NCBI GenBank assembly: GCA_947383275.1
Contig: CANDCW010000012.1
Location: forward strand, 1-47,332
Direction: 5' to 3'
DNA: 47,332 bases
Source: an uncultured Bacillota bacterium
GTDB taxonomy: Bacteria > Bacillota > Clostridia > Oscillospirales > Oscillospiraceae
The translations under genes and the position numbers were made by a program. Positions 1-6,692 of the stretch are shown one piece after another (the first letter of the stretch is position 1; the number at the start of each line of letters is the position of its first letter). Below the pieces are notes generated by a model. That model did not search any database, had not been told where the DNA came from, and saw nothing but the letters and a program-made list of their open reading frames with translations.

Positions 1-1
1 C

Positions 2-274
2 ATCCTGGACAGCTTCGACCAGGTGCTGTCCCTGTCCCTGCTGGACAAGGCGGCCAAGGTCCGGGAGGAGCAGACCAGGCAGAAGCGCACGGATCAAGGC
101 GGGTACACCGTCACCGGCGAAGGCGACCCCGCCGTGGACGCCCTGGTCCTCCAGCGGTATGAGGCCAAGAAGGCCAAAAACTTCGCCGAGGCTGACCGCA
201 TCCGGGAAGAGCTGAAGCAGCAGGGGATTGAGGTCACCGACCTGCCCGGCGGCGCAAGCTGGAAAAGGGTGTAA
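2..274 (+). CDS. cysS: Cysteinyl-tRNA synthetase, C-terminal end (partial)
   Basis: Only the last 90 codons or so are present; the reading frame is open at the window edge. The C-terminal domain of CysRS is recognisable: a helical segment, the family phrase KAKNFAEADRIREELKQQGI (the A-D-x-I-R-x-E-L signature) and the ending LPGGASWKRV, matching the usual 'GI.L.D...G..W' tail of the enzyme. CysRS charges tRNA-Cys with cysteine in the cytosol. The catalytic HIGH and KMSKS motifs lie outside the window and cannot be checked. An internal GTG at base 23 is not a real start because homology continues upstream of it. Confidence 0.9.
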   Translation: MLDSFDQVLSLSLLDKAAKVREEQTRQKRTDQGGYTVTGEGDPAVDALVLQRYEAKKAKNFAEADRIREELKQQGIEVTDLPGGASWKRV

Positions 275-449
275 GCAGAAAGAGCTTTCTGGTAGCGGAA
301 CCCGGGAGAAGCCCCCCTGGCCGCAGCTGGCCATGGTGACGGACAGCGGGGAGACCGTCACCTGCCGCACCTGCTGTCCAGCGTCTGGCCGGTAACGCCG
401 GCGCAAACTGCCGCGCCAGCGCGCCGGGGTCGTTCCACGTGTTGTCCAT
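275..449 (-). pseudogene. Possible decayed or short coding remnant downstream of cysS
   Basis: On the minus strand a good ribosome-binding sequence (AAGGGGGAAGAGG) precedes an ATG at 449 that opens MDNTWNDPGALARQFAPALP. After about 22 codons the frame becomes low-complexity Arg/Gly/Leu and runs into the end of cysS. Two other frames over the same bases give more protein-like phrases (TGQTLDSRCGR and VTVSPLSVTMASCGQGG). That pattern would be expected from a gene broken by one or two frameshifts. No family is recognised and it may simply be non-coding. Confidence 0.25.
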
Positions 450-516
450 CCTCTTCCCCCTTCTCTTAATCATACGATATTTCGCCCGGTTTGGTTGCAT
501 TTTTACAAAAAAATTT

Positions 517-553
517 GCGGTGGCGACCTTTTTACAGTCGCCACCGCCTTTTT
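517..553. terminator. Bidirectional intrinsic terminator between cysS and spoVAC
   Basis: An 11-bp perfect stem (arms 517-527 and 537-547, GCGGTGGCGAC / GTCGCCACCGC) is followed by T5 on the plus strand. On the minus strand it is followed by AAATTTTTTT. It separates the converging cysS and spoVAC transcripts. Confidence 0.85.
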
Positions 554-569
554 GTCTGAATTTAAGAAG

Positions 570-1013
570 CTAAAATGCCCTTAGCAGGCACAAAATCAGC
601 CCATAGATTACACTGGCGCTGATGCCGAACACCAGCACCGGGCCCGCCACGGTGAACAACTTGGCCGCCGTGCCGGTAATCAGGCCCTCGCTTTTAAACT
701 CCAGGGCCGGGGACACCATGGCGTTGGCGAAACCGGTGATGGGTACCAGCGTACCTGCCCCCGCCCGCTTAGCCAGCTTGTCAAAGAGGCCCAGACCGGT
801 GAGCAGGGCTGCGGCGAGGATCAAGGTCACAGAGGTGGCCGTTCCGGCCTGCTCCTTGTCCAGTCCGTAGCGCTGGAACAGATTAGAAAGCCCTTGGCCG
901 GCGGTACAGATCGCGCCCCCTACCAGAAAGGCCCAGATCAGATTTTTTCCCATGGGAGACGGCTTTGACTTCTCGTTGACCAGTTTGCCGTAGTCCTGAT
1001 TGGTCATACTCAT
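570..1013 (-). CDS. spoVAC: Stage V sporulation protein AC (DPA channel subunit)
   Basis: A 147-residue polytopic membrane protein of the SpoVAC/SpoVAEB family. It takes part in moving Ca-dipicolinate into the forespore and releasing it during germination. Family marks are the N-terminal N-Q-D-Y and P-S-P-M-G-K-N stretch, AFLVGGAICTAGQGL, LLTGLGLFDK, and AGAGTLVPITGFANAMVSPA followed by E-F-K-S-E-G. There are about four hydrophobic segments. The ATG at 1013 is chosen because GGAAGGAG lies 8 bases upstream; the open frame extends 12 codons further with no ribosome site. The length fits SpoVAC rather than the shorter SpoVAEB. Its usual partners spoVAD and spoVAE are not adjacent: cysS lies downstream and a divergent gene upstream, so it stands alone here. 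Confidence 0.9.
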   Translation of the reverse strand: MSMTNQDYGKLVNEKSKPSPMGKNLIWAFLVGGAICTAGQGLSNLFQRYGLDKEQAGTATSVTLILAAALLTGLGLFDKLAKRAGAGTLVPITGFANAMVSPALEFKSEGLITGTAAKLFTVAGPVLVFGISASVIYGLILCLLRAF

Positions 1014-1122
1014 ATTTCTCGCTCCTTCCATTTGTGCTAGGTTTCCCACAGCCCGAAAAATTATGCGGCATTGAATGAAACGGCAATTTTCCGCATAAGT
1101 TGTAGCGGAAGGAGTGAGAGAG

Positions 1123-1620
1123 TTGTTTTATCCCAAACGACAGCTAATCGTAACCTGGATCGCCGCCATATTGGCGGGCTGCATCCTCCATTTTTTGTAT
1201 CAGTGGTGTCCAAACGCCGTTACGGCGCTGTTCTCCCCGGTGAACGAAAGCCTGTGGGAGCACATCAAGCTGGTGTTCTGGCCCTTTTTAGGGGCGGCGC
1301 TTATCCTCAATCGAGACCGCCCGGGAGGGATGCGGCCCTGGCTGCTGGTCCTGCCCCTTCTGTGCGTCCTCACCCTGGGACTGGGCTGGGTGTATCACGT
1401 GATGCTGGGCGGCGAGGCCATGTGGGTGGATATTGCCATTTACATTTTGGTGATGACTGTTGGCTTTTGGCTGGCCACCCGGTTTTCCGGGCCATTCAAG
1501 GGTGTCAAATGGGTGCTGCCCATCCTGATTGCCATTGCCTTGGGCCTTCTCATCGGCTGGTTTACCCTTTATCCCCCGGAGGGGCTCCTGTTCCAGGATC
1601 TATCTGCGGTTGGTTCCTAG
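1123..1620 (+). CDS. DUF6512-like integral membrane protein
   Basis: A 165-residue protein with five predicted membrane helices. It contains FSPVNESLWEHIKLVFWP after the first helix, a phrase typical of the uncharacterised DUF6512 family of Firmicutes. The upstream GTG at 1114 overlaps the Shine-Dalgarno AAGGAG (1109-1114). The TTG at 1123 lies 8 bases after it and is therefore the better start (TTG-TTT-TAT, MFYPKRQ). It is divergent from spoVAC and stands alone. Function is unknown; naming the family rests on memory of the N-E-S-x-W-E-H signature. Confidence 0.75.
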   Translation: MFYPKRQLIVTWIAAILAGCILHFLYQWCPNAVTALFSPVNESLWEHIKLVFWPFLGAALILNRDRPGGMRPWLLVLPLLCVLTLGLGWVYHVMLGGEAMWVDIAIYILVMTVGFWLATRFSGPFKGVKWVLPILIAIALGLLIGWFTLYPPEGLLFQDLSAVGS

Positions 1621-1707
1621 CTTCCCCTGCCCTGCTAAAATGTTGTGAGTTCATTCTTTTCTTCCCCCTCCTTTTTTGATACAATGGATGAAAAGGAGGG
1701 GAGCGGA

Positions 1708-2292
1708 TTGATTCTGTATCGTGCAGGCGGTTTGACATCCCGCGCTCAGGCCAGGGACCTGCTGGCGCTGGCGATCCGGGAGGCGTGGGGGCTGTCCCCC
1801 CTGCCGGAGATTGCCCGGCGGGAGGGGGGTAAGCCCTTCTTTCCAGGGCGGGAGGACCTCCATTTCAACCTGTCCCACAGCGGGGAACTGGCCTTGTGCG
1901 CCCTGGATGAGGCGCCGGTGGGTGTAGATATTCAGGTTGTAAAGCAGTGGCGGCCCGGCCTGCCGGAACGGGTCTGCTCCCCCAGGGAGCTGGCATGGCT
2001 GGAGGGACAGCGGGAGCTGTGGCCCGCTTTTACCCTGCTCTGGACCCTGAAGGAGGCCCGCGCCAAGGAGAGCGGCCAGGGCCTGACCACTTCCATTCGG
2101 GATATCCGGATTCCGCTTCCGGGGAACGGGCCCCTCCGGTTGGACGGGCTGTGGTTTCGCGCCTGGACCGGCGGCGACTGGGCTGCGGCAGTGTGCGGGC
2201 ACTCAGTGCCGCCTGAAAAAATTTTAGTACTTGCTAAGGAAGAAAAGGTTTGCTATAATAGGACCAAGCCTCAAGCTGCCGAAATATTGTAA
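1708..2292 (+). CDS. 4'-phosphopantetheinyl transferase (Sfp/AcpT type)
   Basis: A 194-residue enzyme that transfers the phosphopantetheine arm of CoA to a serine of acyl or peptidyl carrier proteins, using Mg2+. The two signatures of the superfamily are visible: PVGVDIQ (the Mg-binding Asp) and LLWTLKEARAKESGQGL (the W-x-x-K-E-x-x-x-K motif), together with the substrate-site phrase HFNLSHSGELALCAL. The TTG at 1708 is favoured because AAAAGGAGGGG ends 8 bases before it. An in-frame ATG at 1684 and a GTG at 1645 lack such a site. No carrier protein or synthase gene is nearby, so the target could be the fatty-acid ACP or a non-ribosomal peptide carrier elsewhere. Confidence 0.88.
   Translation: MILYRAGGLTSRAQARDLLALAIREAWGLSPLPEIARREGGKPFFPGREDLHFNLSHSGELALCALDEAPVGVDIQVVKQWRPGLPERVCSPRELAWLEGQRELWPAFTLLWTLKEARAKESGQGLTTSIRDIRIPLPGNGPLRLDGLWFRAWTGGDWAAAVCGHSVPPEKILVLAKEEKVCYNRTKPQAAEIL
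2231..2259 (+). promoter_or_regulatory. Sigma-A-type promoter for the bactofilin gene
   Basis: TTGCTA (2231-2236), a 17-base spacer, and a perfect TATAAT (2254-2259). It lies inside the last codons of the phosphopantetheinyl transferase gene and would start transcription about 65 bases before the bactofilin ATG. Confidence 0.8.
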
Positions 2293-2333
2293 GCCTTGCG
2301 GCACAATGAAATTGAAGTAAGGAGCGATTGATT

Positions 2334-2828
2334 ATGGGTTTTTTCGGAGGAACGGCCCGGCAGGAGCCTGTCACCAGCCCCTCTTATGAGGAGGAGACCT
2401 TTGAGGACGCGTTCGACTCCCTGCCCCCTCTGCCCAAGCCCCAGGATAATACCATCATCGCCAAAGGAGTCACTTTCACTGGTACAATTGAGGGTGAAGG
2501 CATTGTACAGATTGAGGGCCGCCTGGAGGGAGAAGTCAAACTGAAGGGTTCGGTTACCGTGGCCACCACCGGCGTGGTAAAGGGGCCTATTAACGCCGAC
2601 TCCGTGCGGGTAGCGGGCGAGGTCCAGGGCAGCATCACGGCCCGGGACCACCTGTGCTTGGAACGCACCGGCAGCATCCACGGCGATGTATCCACCTGCT
2701 CCCTGGTGGTGGAGAATGGCCGCCTGGATGGCAGCAGCAAGATGCTGGTCCCCCCGGAGCGGCCCTATGTGCCCGAGCCCCCCGCGCCCCCGGTAGAGAG
2801 CGATGAGCTTGCGTTTGACGCGGACTAA
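2334..2828 (+). CDS. Bactofilin family cytoskeletal protein
   Basis: A 164-residue protein. The central part, residues about 38-125, is a bactofilin right-handed beta-helix: repeated short strands such as TIIAKGVTFTGTIEGEG, VQIEGRLEGEV and VAGEVQGSITA. It is flanked by an acidic N-terminal tail and a Pro-rich C-terminal tail, as is usual. Bactofilins polymerise without nucleotide and act as scaffolds at the membrane or cell pole; a role for this one cannot be read from the sequence. The ATG at 2334 has AAGGAG 9 bases upstream. A TTG at 2328 is too close to that site. It has its own promoter and terminator. Confidence 0.88.
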   Translation: MGFFGGTARQEPVTSPSYEEETFEDAFDSLPPLPKPQDNTIIAKGVTFTGTIEGEGIVQIEGRLEGEVKLKGSVTVATTGVVKGPINADSVRVAGEVQGSITARDHLCLERTGSIHGDVSTCSLVVENGRLDGSSKMLVPPERPYVPEPPAPPVESDELAFDAD

Positions 2829-2857
2829 AAGCATAACCCCAGCATACGGCTTGCAAG

Positions 2858-2897
2858 AAAATACGGCCCGGAGCGTTTTTGCTCCGGGCCGTATTTT
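2858..2897. terminator. Bidirectional intrinsic terminator
   Basis: A perfect 17-bp inverted repeat (2858-2874 / 2881-2897, AAAATACGGCCCGGAGC and complement). It supplies a T-tract on both strands and ends both the bactofilin and the converging symporter gene. Confidence 0.92.
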
Positions 2898-2898
2898 G

Positions 2899-4080
2899 TT
2901 ATGCCGCTTTGATGTTGTGCTTCTCGGCGTAGCCGGTTAGGATCAGGGTGAGGGCGCCGTCGCCGGTGACATTGCAGGCGGTGCCGAAGCTGTCCTGAAG
3001 GGCGAAGATGGCCAACATCAGGGCCGTGGCATCGCCAGAGGTGGCGGGGTCGGTGAAGAGGATGCCGGTAATCAAACCCAAGGAGGCCATAACCGTGCCG
3101 CCGGGGACCCCAGGAGCGCCGATGGCAAAGATGCCCAGCAGCAGGATGAACAGGATCATGGAGCCCACACTGGGCAGCTTACCAAAGAGGACCTTGGAGA
3201 CAATCATGACGAAGAAGGTTTCCGTCAGCGCGGATCCGCACAGATGGATATTGGCGAATAAAGGGATGCCGAACTCCACCATGTCAGGCCGGAGGCTCTT
3301 GCTCTTTCGGGCGCAGTCCAGGGCTACGGCCAGCGTGGCGGCGGAGGACATGGTGCCCACGGCGGTGAGGTAGGCCGGGCCGTAATGCTTCACCACGTCA
3401 ATAGCGCTGCGCCCGGAGTAAGCCCCGGCTGCTCCGTAGAGGACGGCCATCCAGATGTAGTGGCCCGCCATAACAATGACGATGGCCAGCAGGAAGGCGG
3501 GAAACTGTTTGGTAATGGTGCCGTCGTAGGACAGACCGCAGAAGGTAAGGGCAATGAAGATGGGCAGCACGGGGATGACCACCTTTTTCACCACGCTCAG
3601 CACGATGGCCTGGAACTCATCCAGCAGGGTGATAACGGTTTTAGCCTTTGTCCACACAGCGGCCAGGCCCACCAGAATGGAAAAGACCAGGGCGCTCATC
3701 ACTGGCATAATCTGGGGAATGTCCAGCTGGAATGCCACGCCGGGCAGGTCCTTCAGGCCCTCCATGCTGGAGGCGATAGGCAGATGGGGGACCAGGATGT
3801 AGCCAGCCACCATGGACATCAGCGTGGCCAGCACGGTGCTGACGTAGGCGATGACGACCGCAACCGCCAGCATCCGGGTGGCATTGGACCCCATCTTGGT
3901 GATAGAGGGGGCAATAAAGCCGATGACAATGAGGGGGACGCAGAACATGATGAGCTGGTTGAGCACATACTTCAGCGTGACCACCACCGTCATGGCGCTT
4001 TCCGGCAGGATAAGTCCGGCTACAATGCCAACGATGATGCCAATCAGCAGCTTTAGAGGCAGATTATCTGGTTTTTTCAT
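2899..4080 (-). CDS. Dicarboxylate/amino acid:cation symporter (DAACS/SDF family)
   Basis: A 393-residue membrane transporter with about eight helices plus two re-entrant hairpins, importing dicarboxylates or amino acids with Na+ or H+. Family marks are the serine-rich hairpin MSSAATLAVALDCARKS, the helix-7 region containing HLCGSALTETFF, and the second hairpin GAPGVPGGTVMASLGLITG. The C-terminal phrase FGTACNVTGDGALTLIL carries the N-x-x-G-D motif that binds cation and substrate. The start at 4080 has AAAGGAG upstream. The protein is shorter than typical GltP (about 420 residues), as in the small clostridial branch. Substrate specificity cannot be decided here. Confidence 0.88.
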   Translation of the reverse strand: MKKPDNLPLKLLIGIIVGIVAGLILPESAMTVVVTLKYVLNQLIMFCVPLIVIGFIAPSITKMGSNATRMLAVAVVIAYVSTVLATLMSMVAGYILVPHLPIASSMEGLKDLPGVAFQLDIPQIMPVMSALVFSILVGLAAVWTKAKTVITLLDEFQAIVLSVVKKVVIPVLPIFIALTFCGLSYDGTITKQFPAFLLAIVIVMAGHYIWMAVLYGAAGAYSGRSAIDVVKHYGPAYLTAVGTMSSAATLAVALDCARKSKSLRPDMVEFGIPLFANIHLCGSALTETFFVMIVSKVLFGKLPSVGSMILFILLLGIFAIGAPGVPGGTVMASLGLITGILFTDPATSGDATALMLAIFALQDSFGTACNVTGDGALTLILTGYAEKHNIKAA

Positions 4081-4125
4081 AAAATTCTCCTTTCCCTTAT
4101 CGCGACACACAAACCGCGTGTCAAT

Positions 4126-4131
4126 ATTATA
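4126..4131 (-). promoter_or_regulatory. Extended -10 promoter for the symporter gene
   Basis: On the minus strand TGCTATAAT gives a perfect -10 with a TGn extension. No good -35 is present. It lies 46 bases before the symporter ATG and downstream of mntP, suggesting separate transcription. Confidence 0.5.
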
Positions 4132-4158
4132 GCACACTTTGTGGAAAAAAGCAACAGC

Positions 4159-4722
4159 TCAGGAAAATACTGTATGCTCCAATAGAATCTTGATCCCCAT
4201 ACCTATGAGGATCAGTCCTCCGGCCAACTCGGCCTTGCCTTTGAAGCGGCAGCCGAAGACCGAACCCGCTTTTACCCCCAGGGCGGACAGCAAAAAGGTG
4301 GTCACACCGATGAAGAGTACGGCGGAGACGATGTTGTCTACCTGGAGAAAAGCGAAGGTGACACCGACTGCCAGGGCGTCGATGGAGGTGGCCACCGCCA
4401 GGGGAAGCATGGCTCTCGGCCTAAAGGAACAATCCAGTTCATCCGCGCCGCCGCTCCGGGACTCCCGCACCATGTTGGCGCCAATGAGGCCCAACAGGAA
4501 AAACGCGACCCAGTGGTCTACCGAGACGATCATCTCCTGGAACCGAACTCCCAAAAGCCAGCCCAGGAGGGGCATCAGGGCCTGAAAACCTCCGAACCAG
4601 CCGCCGCAGATCACGCAGTGGACCGGCCGGGGCCGCCCGGCGGACAACCCCTTGCAGATCGATACCGCAAAAGCGTCCATGGACAGGCTCACCGCAATGA
4701 TGAAGAGCTCGTACAGCTGCAT
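4159..4722 (-). CDS. mntP: Manganese efflux pump MntP
   Basis: A 187-residue membrane protein with six helices arranged as two repeats of three. Each repeat carries the family's S-x-D-A-x-A motif: SLSMDAFAVSICKG in helix 1 and ATSIDALAVGVTFAF in helix 4. These aspartates are the ones needed for Mn2+ export. The GANMVRES segment and the C-terminal GGLILIGMGIKIL are typical. The ATG at 4722 follows TAGGAGG. The gene lies directly behind a yybP-ykoY Mn2+ riboswitch, which independently supports the assignment: excess Mn2+ would switch the pump on. Confidence 0.95.
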   Translation of the reverse strand: MQLYELFIIAVSLSMDAFAVSICKGLSAGRPRPVHCVICGGWFGGFQALMPLLGWLLGVRFQEMIVSVDHWVAFFLLGLIGANMVRESRSGGADELDCSFRPRAMLPLAVATSIDALAVGVTFAFLQVDNIVSAVLFIGVTTFLLSALGVKAGSVFGCRFKGKAELAGGLILIGMGIKILLEHTVFS

Positions 4723-4750
4723 AAAACATCCTCCTAAGCGTGTAGAGATA

Positions 4751-4870
4751 AGAAAAAAGACCCACCCGCCCCAAGGACAGGTAAGTCTCGTCATTTCAGG
4801 TCCGGCCAGAAGAAAAACTCCAGCGTGTTGACCGGACCGCGCCCGAAAGCGCCGGCTACTCCCCTACTGT
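4751..4870 (-). ncRNA. yybP-ykoY manganese riboswitch with terminator platform
   Basis: The minus-strand leader of mntP contains the conserved yybP-ykoY blocks in order: AGGGGAGTAGC (5' side of P1), GGTCAACACGCTGG, and GGCCGGACCTGAAATGACG running into GAGACTTACC (3' side). The last block also forms one arm of an intrinsic terminator: arms 4775-4787 and 4759-4771 pair over 13 bp with several G-T wobbles, followed by T6. Mn2+ binding should stabilise P1, prevent the terminator from forming and let mntP be transcribed. The mutual exclusion of P1 and terminator is read directly from the overlapping bases; the ligand comes from the known class. Confidence 0.93.
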
Positions 4871-4877
4871 GTGCACC

Positions 4878-4906
4878 AGTATACCACAAGACTGCGTCCC
4901 TGTCAA
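4878..4906 (-). promoter_or_regulatory. Sigma-A-type promoter of the riboswitch-mntP unit
   Basis: Consensus TTGACA (4901-4906 read on minus), a 17-base spacer and TATACT (4878-4883). Transcription should begin just before the riboswitch aptamer. Confidence 0.88.
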
Positions 4907-5083
4907 CGTTATGACTCAACCCGGGAGAATATACCCCTTTCCCCGGAAAAGAGAATCTTGGCGGCAGTAAATAAAAACCTTTTATGAAAAAGGGACAGCT
5001 TCCCCGCAAATCCGACAGGGGGCTTGTCCTATAATGAGCTGGAAAACAATGGGAGACGCCACAAAGAAAGGAGCGGGTCGGAT

Positions 5084-5389
5084 ATGCCGGTGATCTGTAA
5101 GGAGGATCAGCGCTGCCTCACGGCGCTGGTAGCGGGAGAACTGGACCACCACGGGGCCAAGTCGGTCATGGCAGAGCTGGACCGCCGCATCGACGCCGCC
5201 CAGCCCAGGGAGCTTACCCTGGATTTGAGCGGGCTCACCTTTACAGACAGCTCGGGCATTGCGGTGCTGCTCCGCGCCCACCGCCGGATGGGCCAGGTAC
5301 GGGGGGCAATGAAGGTGGTCAATACCCCGGACCAGGCGGGCAGAGTGTTTCGGGCTGCCGGCCTGGAGCGGCTGATCCGGTTTGAATAA
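5084..5389 (+). CDS. spoIIAA: Anti-sigma F factor antagonist
   Basis: A 101-residue STAS-domain protein. When unphosphorylated it binds SpoIIAB and frees sigma-F in the forespore. The STAS core TLDLSGLTFTDSSGIAVLL includes the D-S-S motif whose serine is phosphorylated by SpoIIAB and dephosphorylated by SpoIIE. The start at 5084 has AAAGGAG ten bases upstream. It is the first gene of the canonical spoIIAA-spoIIAB-sigF operon. A sigma-H promoter would be expected upstream, but none could be recognised with confidence. Confidence 0.95.
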   Translation: MPVICKEDQRCLTALVAGELDHHGAKSVMAELDRRIDAAQPRELTLDLSGLTFTDSSGIAVLLRAHRRMGQVRGAMKVVNTPDQAGRVFRAAGLERLIRFE

Positions 5390-5402
5390 GGAGGCGCTAC
5401 AT

Positions 5403-5840
5403 ATGAAAGTCGAAAACCACGTTACGTTGGAATTTCCCAGCCGCTCCGCCAACGAGAGCTTCGCCCGGACGGCTGCGGCCTGCTTTGCCGCCCAATTGGA
5501 CCCCACTCTGGAGGAGGTCAACGACATCAAAACCGCTGTCAGCGAGGCGGTAACCAACGCCATCGTCCACGCCTATCCGGATACCTTGGGAAAAGTGTCC
5601 CTCAAGCTGCGCATCCGGGAGGGGCATGTGCTGGAAATTACAGTGAAAGACTGGGGCGTGGGCATTGCCGACGTGGAGCAGGCCCGGACGCCCCTGTTTA
5701 CCACCGGAAATGAGGAGCGCTCCGGGATGGGCTTCACCATCATGGAGAGTTTTATGGACACTGTGAAGGTCCGCTCCACCCCTGGAAAGGGGACAACCGT
5801 CACCATGGCCCGGAGAATCGCCCGCCGGGCCGGGCGGTGA
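5403..5840 (+). CDS. spoIIAB: Anti-sigma F factor / serine kinase
   Basis: A 145-residue GHKL-fold kinase that holds sigma-F inactive and phosphorylates SpoIIAA. The N box VSEAVTNAIVHAYP, the G1 box KDWGVGIAD and the G2 region ERSGMGFTIMESFMD bind ATP-Mg. The ATG at 5403 has AAGGAGG eight bases upstream; that site overlaps the spoIIAA stop codon, so the two are translated together. An in-frame upstream frame from 5382 has no ribosome site. The gene ends by overlapping the sigF start. Confidence 0.95.
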   Translation: MKVENHVTLEFPSRSANESFARTAAACFAAQLDPTLEEVNDIKTAVSEAVTNAIVHAYPDTLGKVSLKLRIREGHVLEITVKDWGVGIADVEQARTPLFTTGNEERSGMGFTIMESFMDTVKVRSTPGKGTTVTMARRIARRAGR

Positions 5841-6550
5841 GCGGGCCGCTCACCGGTTCCGCGCTGCTGGAGGCCGCCCGGGGCGGCGACCGCGCAGCCT
5901 GCGAACAGGTGCTGCTGGAGAATAACGGCCTGATCTGGAGCGTGGTCCGGCGGTACTACGGCCGGGGCGTGGAACCGGACGACCTATATCAGCTGGGCTG
6001 CCTGGGCTTCCTCAAGGCCATCCAGGGGTTTGACCCCGAGTACGGCACCCAATTTTCCACCTATGCGGTTCCCAAAATCGCCGGGGAAATCCGGCGCTTT
6101 TTGCGGGATGACGGCCCAGTCAAGGTGAGTCGAGGGCTGAAGGAACGGGGGGCGGGCATACGCGCGTCCCGGGCGCGGCTGTCCGCCCGGCTGGGACGGG
6201 AACCCACCCTGTCCGAACTGGCGGAGGATACCGGCTTGACGCCCGAGGACATTGCCGCCGCTGAGACGGCCATTGAGCCGGTGGTCTCCCTTCAGGCGGA
6301 GACAGGGTCGGACGGCCTTACGTTGGAAGGAATGCTCACCACGGGAAGCGAGGAGGAGGGTATGGTGGAGCGGCTGGCCCTCCGCACCGCTATTTCAGAG
6401 CTGCCCCAGCGGGAACAGCAGGTGCTTCTCCTGCGGTACTACAAGGGGCTTACTCAGATGAACACAGCCCGCGTCCTGGGCGTATCCCAGGTCCAGGTCT
6501 CCCGCCTGGAGCGGCGGGCGCTGGACAGGCTGAAAAAGGAATTGACATAG
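5837..6550 (+). CDS. sigF: RNA polymerase sigma-F (forespore)
   Basis: A 237-residue sigma-70 factor of the SigF/SigG/SigB group with region 2 (DDLYQLGCLGFLKAIQGFDP, FSTYAVPKIAGEIRRFLRDD), region 3 and region 4. The region 4 phrase VLGVSQVQVSRLERR is the near-invariant helix-turn-helix of SigF/SigG. It starts at GTG 5837 and overlaps the spoIIAB stop as GTGA, with no separate ribosome site, so it depends on translational coupling. Operon position separates it from SigG. It directs the first compartment-specific gene expression in the forespore. Confidence 0.95.
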   Translation: MSGPLTGSALLEAARGGDRAACEQVLLENNGLIWSVVRRYYGRGVEPDDLYQLGCLGFLKAIQGFDPEYGTQFSTYAVPKIAGEIRRFLRDDGPVKVSRGLKERGAGIRASRARLSARLGREPTLSELAEDTGLTPEDIAAAETAIEPVVSLQAETGSDGLTLEGMLTTGSEEEGMVERLALRTAISELPQREQQVLLLRYYKGLTQMNTARVLGVSQVQVSRLERRALDRLKKELT

Positions 6551-6595
6551 TCACGGCACTTCAAACGAAGCAGGCAGTCCGCCGCGAGAAGCGCC

Positions 6596-6671
6596 GCAGA
6601 GGGCCGCATATGCGGCCCTCTGCCTGTCAAAAAAGCGCGCCAAAAGGCCCCTTTTCAAAGGGGCCTTTTGG
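6596..6671. terminator. Tandem palindromes between sigF and birA
   Basis: A perfect 28-base palindrome (6596-6623, centre CAT|ATG) is followed by a second perfect 15-bp hairpin with a 2-base loop (6640-6654 / 6657-6671). On the minus strand the second hairpin is followed by GCGCGCTTTTTT. Together they probably end the converging sigF and birA transcripts. Confidence 0.7.
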
Positions 6672-6692
6672 CTGCATCAGGACGGGAATTCC

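Noticed and set aside
1014..1120. A sigma-G promoter before spoVAC
   Set aside because: CATAATT and CATTCAA resemble the -10, but no matching -35 lies 17-18 bases upstream.
1645..1707. A longer phosphopantetheinyl transferase start at GTG 1645 or ATG 1684
   Set aside because: Neither has a ribosome site; the added residues are not family-like, while TTG 1708 follows AAAAGGAGGGG.
4901..5083. A sigma-H promoter before spoIIAA
   Set aside because: Expected from other sporeformers, but no convincing AGGA...GAAT pair was found. A lone TATAAT at 5030-5035 lacks a -35.
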